Under the pieces are notes generated by a model. That model saw nothing but the letters and a program-made list of their open reading frames with translations, searched no databases and was not told the DNA's origin. Shown here in pieces: positions 43,869-53,102 of a stretch of DNA of 64,000 bases. The stretch spans positions 62,001 to 126,000 of the forward strand of contig DIWT01000043.1 of assembly GCA_002435745.1 (NCBI GenBank), read 5' to 3'. The first letter of the stretch is position 1. Each line of letters opens with the position of its first letter. Made by a program: the position numbers and the translations under genes. This DNA comes from a bacterium UBP15_UBA6099. GTDB taxonomy: Bacteria; UBP15; UBA6099.

Positions 43869-45866
43869 TTAAAACCTGTTTTTAACTTCGATTATCTGAT
43901 AAGGGCGGGGTTGAGCGTAGACGCTGGTTTCGTTGCTGACGTATGTGATTTTGTTTTTATCCGAATCTATAACGCGGGCTGAAACGGGGACGGGGAACCG
44001 GAGGGCGATCTGATCCGGCAGCTTAGTGTCCGACAGCAGGTTCACGATGTGGAAGATTGACGATGCTCCTTTCTTCCATTCTTGGACATGTATGTAGGCG
44101 GGGGACTCGATTACGACATCCGGGGGGAACGCTTTTAAAGCGTTTGAAACGGCATCGTAAAGGACTTTCCAGTTCTTCGGCGGGGGGCACAGAGCGCTCA
44201 TGGATTGAGAGCAAAGGAAGGGAAATGCGGGGAGTCCGGCCCTGCGGCTCAGGGGAAACCCTCCGAAAATCTCCGCTCCGCCGGAGAGGCGGGCGAGAAG
44301 CGCGCGCCCCGCGCGGCCCTTGGACATGCGCTCCCAGCGGTTTAATTCAACATCCATGAATGAAGGGTCGATTTCAGAGGCGTCCGCGCCAGAAGCGCAT
44401 CCCGGAATTCCACCGTTGCAAATCAAACGCTTGCCATTGAAGAGGGGAACGAGGTCGATTCCGGCGGCGTCTTCGAGCGCGGCGGGGGAGGGCGAGATGA
44501 CGACTTGTACGCTCTCTAGCGCGCCGGGGTCTCCGATGCGCGACGCGTCAATCGGCAGAACCGGAATCTGTGTTTCAGTCAGAGTGTGGAATATCCGGAA
44601 AAAAGATTGAACGAAAGAAGGCGCGGCCTCGACGGCTTTGAGAGAGTACAGAACCGCGACTCTTGCCACAGGCGCGGCGTCTTCGAAAACGTCGGCATTC
44701 TTGTCGATGAAGTTGTAAATGGTGGCGAGCGCATCCCGCATGTACGCGAAAGCGGGGTCGGCGATGGAGCAGCCGATGTTGTCGGAAGACGGGTCGTCGC
44801 GGTATTCAGAGGCGCGGATTAGAGCCGAAGCGCCGCAGGCGGACGCGGCGGCGACTGTGGCGGCCGCCCTCTCGGCGGGAGCCGGGATGTCGGGCGCGGG
44901 GCCGAACGGATATGCGAGCGAAGCGACGAGCGTTCCACGCGAGCAAGCCTGCAGCGCGCGGATGCCCGGCGATTCGTAAAACAATCCTTCGCGCCCGAAT
45001 GTTATGTGCGAATGTCTTTCGACGCAGCAGATATCCGGTTTAGACAACGCCCATGCGGGGTCCAGCCCGAATAGCGGCAGACAGGGCAGGTGGGCGATAT
45101 GCGGCGCGACGACACCGAACAGCGCGGCGGGGTCGGCTATTTTGACGGCGCACATCGTCGAATCCAGCGCTGAGGAGACCACGCCCGCCCTCCACTTGGA
45201 ATAAATTGCGAAATGGTCGTCTGAGAGCGACGGTTTCGCCGGTATCGGAAAAGGTTTTGACCCGGATTCTTCGAGATGACTCCTGAAAGCCGCGCGGCAT
45301 GCCGGGCAGTGGCAGCCGGCCGCGCCCGCCAGAGCGTCTCCGATGATAATCGGCGCGGAACCGAAACATGGGAAATCCATAAAAACCCCGGAAGCGCCCG
45401 CGGAGAGAGCCTCTGTCGCGTTGACTCTCAGGGTTTCAATCCATTCCTCGGAAGCCCAGCATGAGAGAGAGCGGCGGCCCGCTCGCGAATACATAGCGTG
45501 TTTGCCGTTGGGCAACCTCGCCGCCCATGTAGCGCTCTTGAAACCGTCCCGGCGCGCGTATGAGGAGGAAACGACAAGCGCTATCGTCTCGATTCCGGCG
45601 GCAGCCGCCGATTCCGCGAAAGCCGCGAACGAGTCCTTTTGCGCGCCCGATGATTCCAGAGGCTGTCCGAGAAAATAAGGATATACCGCGAAGTTGAAGT
45701 TCGCTTCTGCCAGAGCCTCGACGCGGGCCGCGTCTCCGGCGAACGAAAACGCCGATTCATTAATGTTTTGAGGCGCAAACAGATTTTTCACGAATTCAAG
45801 ACAGCCGGGGCCGCCCGCGATATAAGCCGCGCGAAAACCGTCGAATGTCAATCCCGATCCGCTCAT
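43869..45866 (-). CDS. Glycoside-hydrolase-like TIM-barrel protein (GHL6/GH42-like)
   Basis: 665 residues, no signal peptide. The N-terminal ~390 residues resemble the hypothetical glycosyl hydrolase 6 class: a strand ending GVFMDFPCFG, then the diagnostic cysteine cluster CHCPACRAAFRSHL, which in that family follows the catalytic-strand Asp and may bind metal. The middle (about 390-560) looks like the Rossmann-type trimerisation domain of GH42 enzymes (VARVAVLYSL, VVISPSP). The end is beta-rich. The likely role is hydrolysis of a plant- or mucin-type sugar; substrate unknown. Isolated on the minus strand between a secreted protein and a C45 hydrolase. Confidence 0.6.
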   Translation of the reverse strand: MSGSGLTFDGFRAAYIAGGPGCLEFVKNLFAPQNINESAFSFAGDAARVEALAEANFNFAVYPYFLGQPLESSGAQKDSFAAFAESAAAAGIETIALVVSSSYARRDGFKSATWAARLPNGKHAMYSRAGRRSLSCWASEEWIETLRVNATEALSAGASGVFMDFPCFGSAPIIIGDALAGAAGCHCPACRAAFRSHLEESGSKPFPIPAKPSLSDDHFAIYSKWRAGVVSSALDSTMCAVKIADPAALFGVVAPHIAHLPCLPLFGLDPAWALSKPDICCVERHSHITFGREGLFYESPGIRALQACSRGTLVASLAYPFGPAPDIPAPAERAAATVAAASACGASALIRASEYRDDPSSDNIGCSIADPAFAYMRDALATIYNFIDKNADVFEDAAPVARVAVLYSLKAVEAAPSFVQSFFRIFHTLTETQIPVLPIDASRIGDPGALESVQVVISPSPAALEDAAGIDLVPLFNGKRLICNGGIPGCASGADASEIDPSFMDVELNRWERMSKGRAGRALLARLSGGAEIFGGFPLSRRAGLPAFPFLCSQSMSALCPPPKNWKVLYDAVSNALKAFPPDVVIESPAYIHVQEWKKGASSIFHIVNLLSDTKLPDQIALRFPVPVSARVIDSDKNKITYVSNETSVYAQPRPYQIIEVKNRF

Positions 45867-46030
45867 CGTCTTTTTATTATACAGTCCGGCTCAACAATGC
45901 AAACCTGTTTTTAAATAACACGAGTTTGTTATGAAATGGCCGGAGGGCAACTTTTCATTTTTTTGCGGACGAACGCGAAAACTTCTATAATAACGGGAAT
46001 CGAAAGAGGAAACGCGGAGGGCAAATCAGG

Positions 46031-47743
46031 ATGACGGAAGGCGACATTAAGTTAGGAATGCCGGCGGAATCCGGCAGCGGCAGGCTGGACAGGATCAAAG
46101 GCATTTATCTGATGTCACTGAAAGGCTCATACGAGGCTATGGGCGAACAGATGTTCGAACTTTCGTCGGGCATAGTGGGCGACGCGATGATAGCGTACTA
46201 CAGGAATCTGCCGGAAAGGCTCATCGCGCACAGTTTTGCGGCGGACATATCGAAATCGTTGCCGCCGATGGTTGCCGGCGCGCTGTATTCCCTTTTCAAT
46301 AGGTTTGCCTCCGACAAGGGCAATAGGTTCGATGGTTTTCTTAGGGCGTACGCGGCGAAAGCGGGCATACCGCCGCGAGAGGCCGCAAATTTCACTCTCT
46401 TCGCCGATTCTCTGCACTATCTTGCGGGCAGGTCGTTCGCGCCAATGGCCATGCCGGGATGTTCGGGATTCTTCGCGCGCGGCAGCGCAACCGCCGGCGG
46501 CCGCTGCATCGTGGGCAGGAACTTTGACTTTTTCGGACGCGGCCTCTGGGACAAACACCAGACGGTCCTCGTTCTCAACCCCGATGACGCGCAGTCTTAT
46601 ATCTGGCTCGGAGCATTAGGCATTCCGTTCGGCGCGTTCGGCATAAACAGCGCCGGAATAGCCGTTCTGCCGTTCACCAACTTCACGAAAGACGTTACTG
46701 TGCGCGGGAGACTGTTGTACCCGATGATAATCGAGATAATGGAGACGGCGCAAAGGCTTGACGACGTCGTGAACATAATATCGCGCGGCAAGCGGACGGT
46801 GGGACTGTCGTTTCTGGTTGTTGACTCGCGAGCGCGCGACGCCCGCGTGGTCGGATTCTCCGCAAACCGTTTCGAGACCCTCGACCCGAAAGACGACGCG
46901 CTGGCCCGCACCAACCATTACATCACCGATCAGATGAAAGAGAAAGAGACGGCCCCGACCGCGTGGAAGAGGCACAGCAACGCGCGGCTGTCGCGCATAT
47001 ACGACATACTGCAGGAGAAGCGCGGCTCTCTGACTCCGGAGGACGCCGTCTCGATAATGAGCGACAACACAGATCCGTTCGAACATCGCAAGCGCGTCGT
47101 CGGCGACATCGTGGCCGCTTCCAACAACGCCAATTCTCTGGTCTATCTTCCCGACGAAGACGAGATATACATCGCGAACGGAAGATTTCCGGTTTGCCAT
47201 AGCGATAAATATCTCGGATTCCGTTTGAGCGCGCTTTTTGCTGGAGACGCCGCAGCCGCTCCTCTGGAAAAAGACCTGCCCGGCGGGGGACATCTGAACG
47301 AGACGGAAAAAGAAGCCCTCGAACTTTATGAAGACGCGTGGACGAAATATCTCGATTTGTTCGACACCCCGGAAGCGGTGAAATCCCTTCGCCGCGCCGC
47401 CGAAATTCTTCCGGACGAACCTATCTTCCACCGCGTCGCGGGAATTCTGCTTCTGAAAAAGGGCGAATTCAAGGAAGCGCTCGCGCATCTGGAAATTAAC
47501 GCCGCGCCGAACTACAGGCAGAACAAGCTCAAGGCCGAATCTAGGCTCTGGGCGGGCAGGTGTTATGACCTTCTCGGGATTCGCGACAAGGCTCTCGAAT
47601 ATTACAAGTTCGCGCTCGCGCTGGACGACCCGGAAATCACCCCGTCTGTCAGGCGAGCGATCGACCGTCCGTACAGGAAGAAAGAACTCAACAACGTAGA
47701 GGTTGAATTCGTCACGGGCGGAGCCATCGCGAAGTACCACTGA
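46031..47743 (+). CDS. C45-type Ntn-hydrolase/acyltransferase with C-terminal TPR region
   Basis: 570 residues. Residues ~25-400 match the C45/acyl-CoA:6-aminopenicillanate acyltransferase-like fold: autocleavage is expected before Cys144 in AMPGCSGFF, followed by GGRCIVGRNFDFFG, GAFGINSAGIAV, and a later NANSLVYLPDEDEIYIANG. Such enzymes cleave or form amide bonds on small acyl compounds or peptides. The C-terminal ~130 residues are TPR-like (ILLLKKGEFKEALAHLEINA, GRCYDLLGIRDKALEYYKFAL). No signal peptide is visible. Divergent from the glycosidase-like gene and convergent with the symporter. Confidence 0.75.
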   Translation: MTEGDIKLGMPAESGSGRLDRIKGIYLMSLKGSYEAMGEQMFELSSGIVGDAMIAYYRNLPERLIAHSFAADISKSLPPMVAGALYSLFNRFASDKGNRFDGFLRAYAAKAGIPPREAANFTLFADSLHYLAGRSFAPMAMPGCSGFFARGSATAGGRCIVGRNFDFFGRGLWDKHQTVLVLNPDDAQSYIWLGALGIPFGAFGINSAGIAVLPFTNFTKDVTVRGRLLYPMIIEIMETAQRLDDVVNIISRGKRTVGLSFLVVDSRARDARVVGFSANRFETLDPKDDALARTNHYITDQMKEKETAPTAWKRHSNARLSRIYDILQEKRGSLTPEDAVSIMSDNTDPFEHRKRVVGDIVAASNNANSLVYLPDEDEIYIANGRFPVCHSDKYLGFRLSALFAGDAAAAPLEKDLPGGGHLNETEKEALELYEDAWTKYLDLFDTPEAVKSLRRAAEILPDEPIFHRVAGILLLKKGEFKEALAHLEINAAPNYRQNKLKAESRLWAGRCYDLLGIRDKALEYYKFALALDDPEITPSVRRAIDRPYRKKELNNVEVEFVTGGAIAKYH

Positions 47744-47785
47744 CGCCCGCGCTGGCATTTTCTGAACTGCGATGCGTTTCCGGCT

Positions 47786-49153
47786 CTATTTGTTTTTCCT
47801 GAACTTGGCGAAACCCACCGGATCCAGTTTAAGGGTGCGCTCGTTCAACGGATAGAAGAGAAATATCACGAAGCCGACAAGCACGAACGCGCCTGTGACC
47901 GGGCCGAGCAGTTGTATGCCTAGAAAATTGTCGCTCGAATATCCGTACCGCGAGAAAAGAAAACCCTGAATGACATAAGTGAGGGCGATGGTGTATTTCT
48001 GGAGCATGCCCTGAGCGCCGTAGAAGATGGCTTCTCTGCGCCTGCCTGTGATAGTGGCGTCGTAATCGGCGATATCCGCTATGATGGGCAGGCCGAGGCT
48101 CACAGTTCCGGCCACCGGGAATCCGAGGAAAAAGAACACCACGCACGCGACGTGGTACGTGGAAAGCCCGAAGAGGCTGTCCCATCCGAGGAAATAAGCC
48201 AGAGGGAGAGTAAGACCGAGCAGGAGTATGCAGAGGGAATAGGTGAATTTTTTCGTGTATTTCGCCGAGAGCTTCTGAATGATCAGAAAGCTTATGACCG
48301 TAGAAACGAGAATTATGCCGAAAAACAGAATAAGCTCAGATTCCGGCCTTCCCAGCATTACGGTGACAATGTAAATCATTCCGTTCAGAACGGTTTGGAA
48401 TCCGAGGAGCAGGAACAGCGAGCTGATGACATAAACAAGGAACGCCTTGTTTGTGAAAGTCCATTTGAGAGCCTCAATAAGGCTGTACGCCTCTTCCGGC
48501 TCTCGTTTTTTAGTCAGTTTCTTTTCGGGGACGCCGAACGCGGTGGTGTATATCGAAATGAGCGCGAGAACTCCGATGATGATGAACATCTGAGGATTTT
48601 CGCGGATAGGCTCGAACAGGGTCGGCATGTACATGATGAGTCCGGTCGCCACGAAGAGAAAAACCTGCATGAGTTGGGACAGGAAAATGCGCTCTGAGCT
48701 GGTGTGGGCGATTTCGGTGAGCAGCGCCAGATACGGGCAGAACACCAGAGTGATGCAGAACCAGAAAAGGGTCGAGATAGCGACTAGCCAGATTATCATG
48801 CCTGTCGTGTTCGGCGCGAAGGGCGGGAACCACAGCAACGTAAACAGCAGACACATCGGAAACCCCGCGAACATCAGGAACGGGATTCGGCGGCCCCAGC
48901 GCGTGTCCATCCTGTCGCTCCAGTATCCTGTGAGCGGCTCGATAAATCCGTCGAGGAATCTGCCGATCGCCACCACGGCGGTTGTTATTCCGATAGGGAG
49001 CAATTGGCCGTTCTTGTCCGGCGGTGAATAGTAATAAACCAGATATGTGACGAAAGCCCATTGAAGGAACTGGCTGGACATGTTTCCGGCGCTGTACATA
49101 GCGCTTATTGAGAATGGCAGTCTTTTCGCCTTGCCGTGTTGAGGTTGCAGCAT
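47786..49153 (-). CDS. GPH-family sugar:cation symporter (MelB-like)
   Basis: 455 residues, about twelve transmembrane helices. The first cytoplasmic loop GRFLDGFIEPLTGYWSDR followed by MDTRWGRRIPFL is the GPH/MFS_2 signature, with the cation-site Asp residues of the MelB type. Members carry melibiose, xylosides, glucuronides or other glycosides with Na+ or H+. The substrate here cannot be read, but a glycosidase-like gene and a C45 hydrolase lie next to it. A single-gene unit. Confidence 0.9.
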   Translation of the reverse strand: MLQPQHGKAKRLPFSISAMYSAGNMSSQFLQWAFVTYLVYYYSPPDKNGQLLPIGITTAVVAIGRFLDGFIEPLTGYWSDRMDTRWGRRIPFLMFAGFPMCLLFTLLWFPPFAPNTTGMIIWLVAISTLFWFCITLVFCPYLALLTEIAHTSSERIFLSQLMQVFLFVATGLIMYMPTLFEPIRENPQMFIIIGVLALISIYTTAFGVPEKKLTKKREPEEAYSLIEALKWTFTNKAFLVYVISSLFLLLGFQTVLNGMIYIVTVMLGRPESELILFFGIILVSTVISFLIIQKLSAKYTKKFTYSLCILLLGLTLPLAYFLGWDSLFGLSTYHVACVVFFFLGFPVAGTVSLGLPIIADIADYDATITGRRREAIFYGAQGMLQKYTIALTYVIQGFLFSRYGYSSDNFLGIQLLGPVTGAFVLVGFVIFLFYPLNERTLKLDPVGFAKFRKNK

Positions 49154-49336
49154 GCCTGTCCGCTCCTAATAATAGATATTGAGGGATATGATACAACAAG
49201 CCGCGCAACCCCCGCAAATTTAATATTTGAAGACGATCTGCCAATCTCATTCCTTTAATAAAGAAGACCTATCTTGGAATATTGCGCCTTCAAACCCGGC
49301 CCAAAACTTGGCGCGGATAAAATCAGCGGAACCTTA

Positions 49337-49365
49337 TTGACAGCGGCGTTTTTTATTGATAATCT
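49337..49365 (+). promoter_or_regulatory. Sigma-70-type promoter of the rnf operon
   Basis: TTGACA (49337-49342), 17 bases, TAATCT (49360-49365). The best promoter match in the window, about 185 bases before rnfC. Confidence 0.6.
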
Positions 49366-49386
49366 TGTCTAGGTTACTTAAGAGAA

Positions 49387-49404
49387 TTGTGAATTTTTGC
49401 ACAT
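49387..49404 (+). promoter_or_regulatory. Rex-like operator
   Basis: TTGTGAA-TTTT-TGCACAT fits the Rex consensus TTGTGAANNNNTTCACAA at 12 of 14 fixed positions. It lies just downstream of the expected transcription start of rnf, where bound Rex would block elongation. No rex gene is in the window. Confidence 0.45.
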
Positions 49405-49550
49405 TACTAATAGAAATTAGCAATACGGCGTGGTGAGCGCCTGAATAAAACTAATGAAGATACTGCTGCGGAATACGCCGAATATCCCCTTATACAGTTC
49501 ATACATATTAAATATATTGCAGTATAAAATGAAACGCCGGGTGGAGAATC

Positions 49551-50900
49551 ATGCTGAATTCTCTGTATGAGATTTTAATGCCGTTGAGAGCGGCGAAGAA
49601 TCTGGACAAGCTGCCGGTTAACGCCGTGCCGGCTCCCGAATTCCTGTATGTTCATCTCAAACAGCACGAGGGAGCCGAGGCCGCGCCCGTGGTGAAAGCC
49701 GGGGACGAGGTGAAGGCCGGGCAGACTATCGGGTGGGCGATGGACTTCATGTCCGCGGACGTTCACGCTCCGATGGACGGCAAAGTTGTGGATATCGAGC
49801 GCCAGCCGAACCCATACGGCGGGTTTTCCTCTGTGGTGGTTATCAAAACCGAGGGGAAACGCAAATCTGTCGAGTCAACGCCCGATCCGGATTATTTGTC
49901 AAAAACGAATGGGGAATTGCTGCACCGAATACGGCGCATGGGCGTCATGTGCGAAGGGCCTGCGCCGCCGTCCATTCATTCAATATTCAACCCTTATATG
50001 TGTCCGTCCCGGCTGGTCGCTCATGTCGGGCGCGACCCTCTGCCTCCTGTCGACACGCTGATTGTGACGGCAATCGACGAAGAACCTATCGTATCTATAA
50101 ATCAATACATGATTACAAGGCAGTCGAACGATGTGCCCGAAGCGATTAAGCTGATGAAAAAACTTTCCGTGGTCACCGGGAGAACAGTTCTGGCATGTCT
50201 GGACACACAGAAGAAAGAAGCGGAAAAAGCCGCGTCGGGAGAAGCCGAAGTTAGAATAATGTCGGGCAGATATCCCGGAACGCTCAGAGAGTTGACGGTG
50301 TGGAGGTTGACCGGGCGGGAGATTCCCGCCGGAGCTTCGCCGATGTCGGTAGGGGTGGCTGTGATTCCATTGAGGACGGCCATCGCTGCGTTGAAAGCGG
50401 TTCGGGACGGCATACCCCAGACGAGCATGATAGTGACTGTGGCGGGAGACGCCGTTACGCCCCCGCAGATGGTGGACGCGCTGATAGGCACGCCCGCGAG
50501 AGATATCCTGAAGTTCTGCGACGTGCCTGAAGCCCCGATTAAGAAGCTGGTTTTCGGCGGCCCGATAAGAGGCAAGTCCCAGTTCTCCTTCGATATGCCG
50601 ATTACGAAGGGCGTCAACACGATAGTGGCTCTGAAAGTCGACAAGCTGGTGCCGATAGCCGAAAACAACTGCATCAATTGCGGAGCGTGCGTGGAGTTCT
50701 GTCCGGCCCGCCTGCAACCCAATATGCTTAGCCGGCACTGCCAGTTTAGAGTTTTCGATGAAATAGTCAAAAAGCACATAACGGCTTGCTTAGAATGCGG
50801 AGTCTGCGGATATATATGTCCGTCTCGCAGGCCGATGCTCCAGTATTTCCAGAACGCCAAGCAGCAGATGAAGCTGCCGAGGAAAGGGAACATGTTATGA
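49551..50900 (+). CDS. rnfC: Rnf complex subunit RnfC
   Basis: 449 residues. RnfC is the peripheral NADH-binding, Fe-S subunit of the ferredoxin:NAD+ oxidoreductase that pumps Na+ or H+. Visible: N-terminal barrel-sandwich (VKAGDEVKAGQTIGWAMDF, then HAPMDGKVVDIE), NADH/FMN region, and two C-terminal [4Fe-4S] motifs CINCGACVEFCP and CLECGVCGYICPSRRPM. GGTGGAG precedes the ATG. The stop overlaps the rnfD start by four bases. Gene order C-D-G-E-A-B is the clostridial/Bacteroidetes/Methanosarcina order, not the proteobacterial A-B-C-D-G-E. Confidence 0.95.
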   Translation: MLNSLYEILMPLRAAKNLDKLPVNAVPAPEFLYVHLKQHEGAEAAPVVKAGDEVKAGQTIGWAMDFMSADVHAPMDGKVVDIERQPNPYGGFSSVVVIKTEGKRKSVESTPDPDYLSKTNGELLHRIRRMGVMCEGPAPPSIHSIFNPYMCPSRLVAHVGRDPLPPVDTLIVTAIDEEPIVSINQYMITRQSNDVPEAIKLMKKLSVVTGRTVLACLDTQKKEAEKAASGEAEVRIMSGRYPGTLRELTVWRLTGREIPAGASPMSVGVAVIPLRTAIAALKAVRDGIPQTSMIVTVAGDAVTPPQMVDALIGTPARDILKFCDVPEAPIKKLVFGGPIRGKSQFSFDMPITKGVNTIVALKVDKLVPIAENNCINCGACVEFCPARLQPNMLSRHCQFRVFDEIVKKHITACLECGVCGYICPSRRPMLQYFQNAKQQMKLPRKGNML

Positions 50901-51901
50901 AGTCATCCGGGTTGATTGTCGATGTCGGGCCGCATATACACGGCGGGAACTCGATAGCGCGGACAATGCACAACCAGATAATCGCGCTGATTCCGGCCAT
51001 CGCAGTGGGCGTGTATATGTTTGGGGCAGGAGCCATCCGCGCCATAGCTGTCGCAGTGGCCGCGGCGGTTGTGTTCGAGTACCTCATGCTTCGCGCCCTG
51101 AAAAAACCGGCAAGCGCTCTGGCGGACGGCAGCGCGGCGCTGACGGGCCTGTTGCTGGTGTTGATGCTTCCAGCGGATGTGCCGTGGTGGGTTATCGTAG
51201 TAGGCGTGGGAGCTTCCATCGTTATTGGAAAAATGCTTTTCGGCGGTTTGGGAGCATATCCTTTCAACCCGGTGATAGTGGGTTGGGTTATCCTCTTGCT
51301 GTCATGGCCCGGATTGATCAACAAATGGCCACGACCGAACCACATGCAGTGGGGCGGAATCGCGGAATCGCTTCCGGCTCAGACTACAATCGAAATAATG
51401 AAGAGATACGGCGTGCAGATGTCCGACCAGTTCAGTATTCTGGACAGTTTTCTGGGTTTTCAGCCGGGCGGCATAGGTTCGGTGGCGGGGCTGGCTCTAG
51501 TTATAGGCGGCGTGTTTCTCATCGCCAGAAACATCATCTCTTGGCAGGTCCCCGTAGGGTTTATTGCCGGTATTTTCATTTTCGGCGGCATTTATCACGC
51601 GGTTGACCCGACGATGTACGCTTCTCCTCTGTTTCATCTGGTGTCCGGGACGACGCTGTTCTGCATCTTCTTCTTGGCTCCCGAACACACCACAAGTCCG
51701 AACACCAAATGGGGAAAGATCCTGTTCGGACTCTGTTGCGCCGCCCTTACGATAGTGATAAGGACGCACGGGACTCACGCCAACGGCTCGGCGCGGTTTG
51801 CCATTCTCCTGATGAACCTATTGGTTCCATTCTTCGACAGGATAAGGCCGCCTATTCTGGGGCTTCCCAAAAAGAGCAAGGAGGCGGCCGCCGATGCGTG
51901 A
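50897..51901 (+). CDS. rnfD: Rnf complex subunit RnfD
   Basis: 334 residues from MKSSGLIVDVGPHI; the upstream open frame lies inside rnfC. An integral membrane subunit with about nine helices, homologous to NqrB. The covalent FMN site is expected at a Thr in the segment ESLPAQTTIEI, which aligns with the usual SGATPL; the match is loose. FNPVIVGWVILLLSWP and the closing LMNLLVPFFDRIRPP are typical. Overlaps rnfC by four bases and rnfG by eight. Confidence 0.93.
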   Translation: MKSSGLIVDVGPHIHGGNSIARTMHNQIIALIPAIAVGVYMFGAGAIRAIAVAVAAAVVFEYLMLRALKKPASALADGSAALTGLLLVLMLPADVPWWVIVVGVGASIVIGKMLFGGLGAYPFNPVIVGWVILLLSWPGLINKWPRPNHMQWGGIAESLPAQTTIEIMKRYGVQMSDQFSILDSFLGFQPGGIGSVAGLALVIGGVFLIARNIISWQVPVGFIAGIFIFGGIYHAVDPTMYASPLFHLVSGTTLFCIFFLAPEHTTSPNTKWGKILFGLCCAALTIVIRTHGTHANGSARFAILLMNLLVPFFDRIRPPILGLPKKSKEAAADA

Positions 51902-52484
51902 CATTATTAAAATGATAGTAGTGCTGTCAGTTATTTCGGCCACTACGGGAGCGGCGCTCAGCTACATCAATAATGTTACCGCCAAGCCCATAGCCGCCGC
52001 GGAATTCCAGTACCTTAAAGAACCTGCCCTTAAAAGCATTCTTCCCGCTTACGACAACAGCCTTGTCGAAGACAAAATCGAGTTTGCCGTCGGCGAAGGA
52101 GAATCGGCGAAAACTATAACTGTGTATCCCGCAAAAAAAGACGGCAAGCTGCTGGCCATCGCTTTAGAGACATTTGCGAGCAGCTATGGCGGCGATCTCG
52201 GCGCGATGGTTGGTTACGACATCGAGAAGAAAAGGTTGTCCGGCGTAAGCATAACGACAATGAGCGACACTCCCGGGCTGGGCACAAGGACAAAAGAGCC
52301 TAAGTTCATAGACCAGTTTAAGGATGTTCCTTTGGATGTCACATTGGCGCTCAAAGCCGACGGCGGCGGGATAGACGCGGTAACGGGAGCCAGCATTTCA
52401 TCCCGGGCGGTCTGTAAAGCCGTCAACGACGCTCTTGGCATTATTAGGGACAACGGCGAGAACATCATTTCTGAAGTCAAATAA
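51894..52484 (+). CDS. rnfG: Rnf complex subunit RnfG
   Basis: 196 residues. One N-terminal membrane helix and a periplasmic FMN-binding domain that carries a covalent flavin. The attachment motif, normally S/T-G-A-T-x-S/T, is here TGASIS (in DAVTGASISSRAV), so Ser replaces the flavinylated Thr. SDTPGLGTRTKEPKF is the other conserved block. No flavin transferase ApbE is encoded in the window. Confidence 0.94.
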   Translation: MRDIIKMIVVLSVISATTGAALSYINNVTAKPIAAAEFQYLKEPALKSILPAYDNSLVEDKIEFAVGEGESAKTITVYPAKKDGKLLAIALETFASSYGGDLGAMVGYDIEKKRLSGVSITTMSDTPGLGTRTKEPKFIDQFKDVPLDVTLALKADGGGIDAVTGASISSRAVCKAVNDALGIIRDNGENIISEVK

Positions 52485-52499
52485 CATCGGGTGGCCAAT

Positions 52500-53087
52500 A
52501 TGAGATTCTATCAGGAATTCATTAAAGGATTATGGAAGGAAATCCCGCCGTTCAAGCTTGTTTTGGGATTATGCCCCACACTAGCCGTGACTGCGGCGGC
52601 GGCTAACGGGTTCTACATGGGCATGGCGACTACTTTCGTTCTGGTCTGCTCCAACGTGCTGATATCAATGCTGCGGAAAGTCATACCGAGCAAGGTTCGT
52701 ATTGCCGCCTACATCCTTGTTATTGCATCGTTCGTCGTAATAGTCGAGATGATGATGAAAGCTTATGTGTTTCCTTTTTATCAGATTCTCGGCATATTCA
52801 TTCCGCTCATAGTGGTCAACTGCATCATACTTGGAAGAGCGGAAGCTTTCGCGGCGAAAAACGGAGTTCTTTATTCTTTCGCGGACGGACTCGGCATAGG
52901 AATCGGATTTACGATCGCGTTGACATTTCTCGGCGCAATAAGAGAACTTTTCGGGGTGGGATCAATATGGGGGTTTGCCGTTATGCCGGCGACTTACATG
53001 CCTTTCGAGTTCATGATTAAAGCTCCCGGCGCGTTCGTTTGCCTCGGAGTGATTCTCGGGCTTATGAGTCTTGTGGGCAAAAAATAA
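52500..53087 (+). CDS. rnfE: Rnf complex subunit RnfE
   Basis: 195 residues with about six membrane helices, homologous to NqrD. Blocks: FIKGLWKEIPPFKLVLGLCPTLAVT and FIPLIVVNCIILGRAEAFA, the latter holding the half-membrane Cys that contributes to the intramembrane cluster with RnfA. Start at ATG 52500 with GGGTGG upstream; GTG at 52491 is less likely. Confidence 0.94.
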   Translation: MRFYQEFIKGLWKEIPPFKLVLGLCPTLAVTAAAANGFYMGMATTFVLVCSNVLISMLRKVIPSKVRIAAYILVIASFVVIVEMMMKAYVFPFYQILGIFIPLIVVNCIILGRAEAFAAKNGVLYSFADGLGIGIGFTIALTFLGAIRELFGVGSIWGFAVMPATYMPFEFMIKAPGAFVCLGVILGLMSLVGKK

Positions 53088-53102
53088 TTTAAGAGGTCGG
53101 AC

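Larger units (their letters stand above)
49154..49550. other. Regulatory region of the rnf operon
   Basis: 397 bases between the divergent symporter and rnfC genes, more AT-rich than the genes. It holds a good sigma-70 promoter (49337-49365) and a Rex-like palindrome (49387-49404). No coding sequence. Confidence 0.6.

Noticed and set aside
44057..44359. 100-codon plus-strand frame opposite the glycosidase-like gene
   Set aside because: Arg/Gly/Ser-rich shadow with no motif; one of several such frames over this gene.
46616..47758. 380-codon minus-strand frame opposite the C45 hydrolase
   Set aside because: It lies wholly over a well-supported plus-strand gene, is rich in Arg/Val/Phe as antisense frames of GC-rich genes are, and has no recognisable motif or ribosome binding site.
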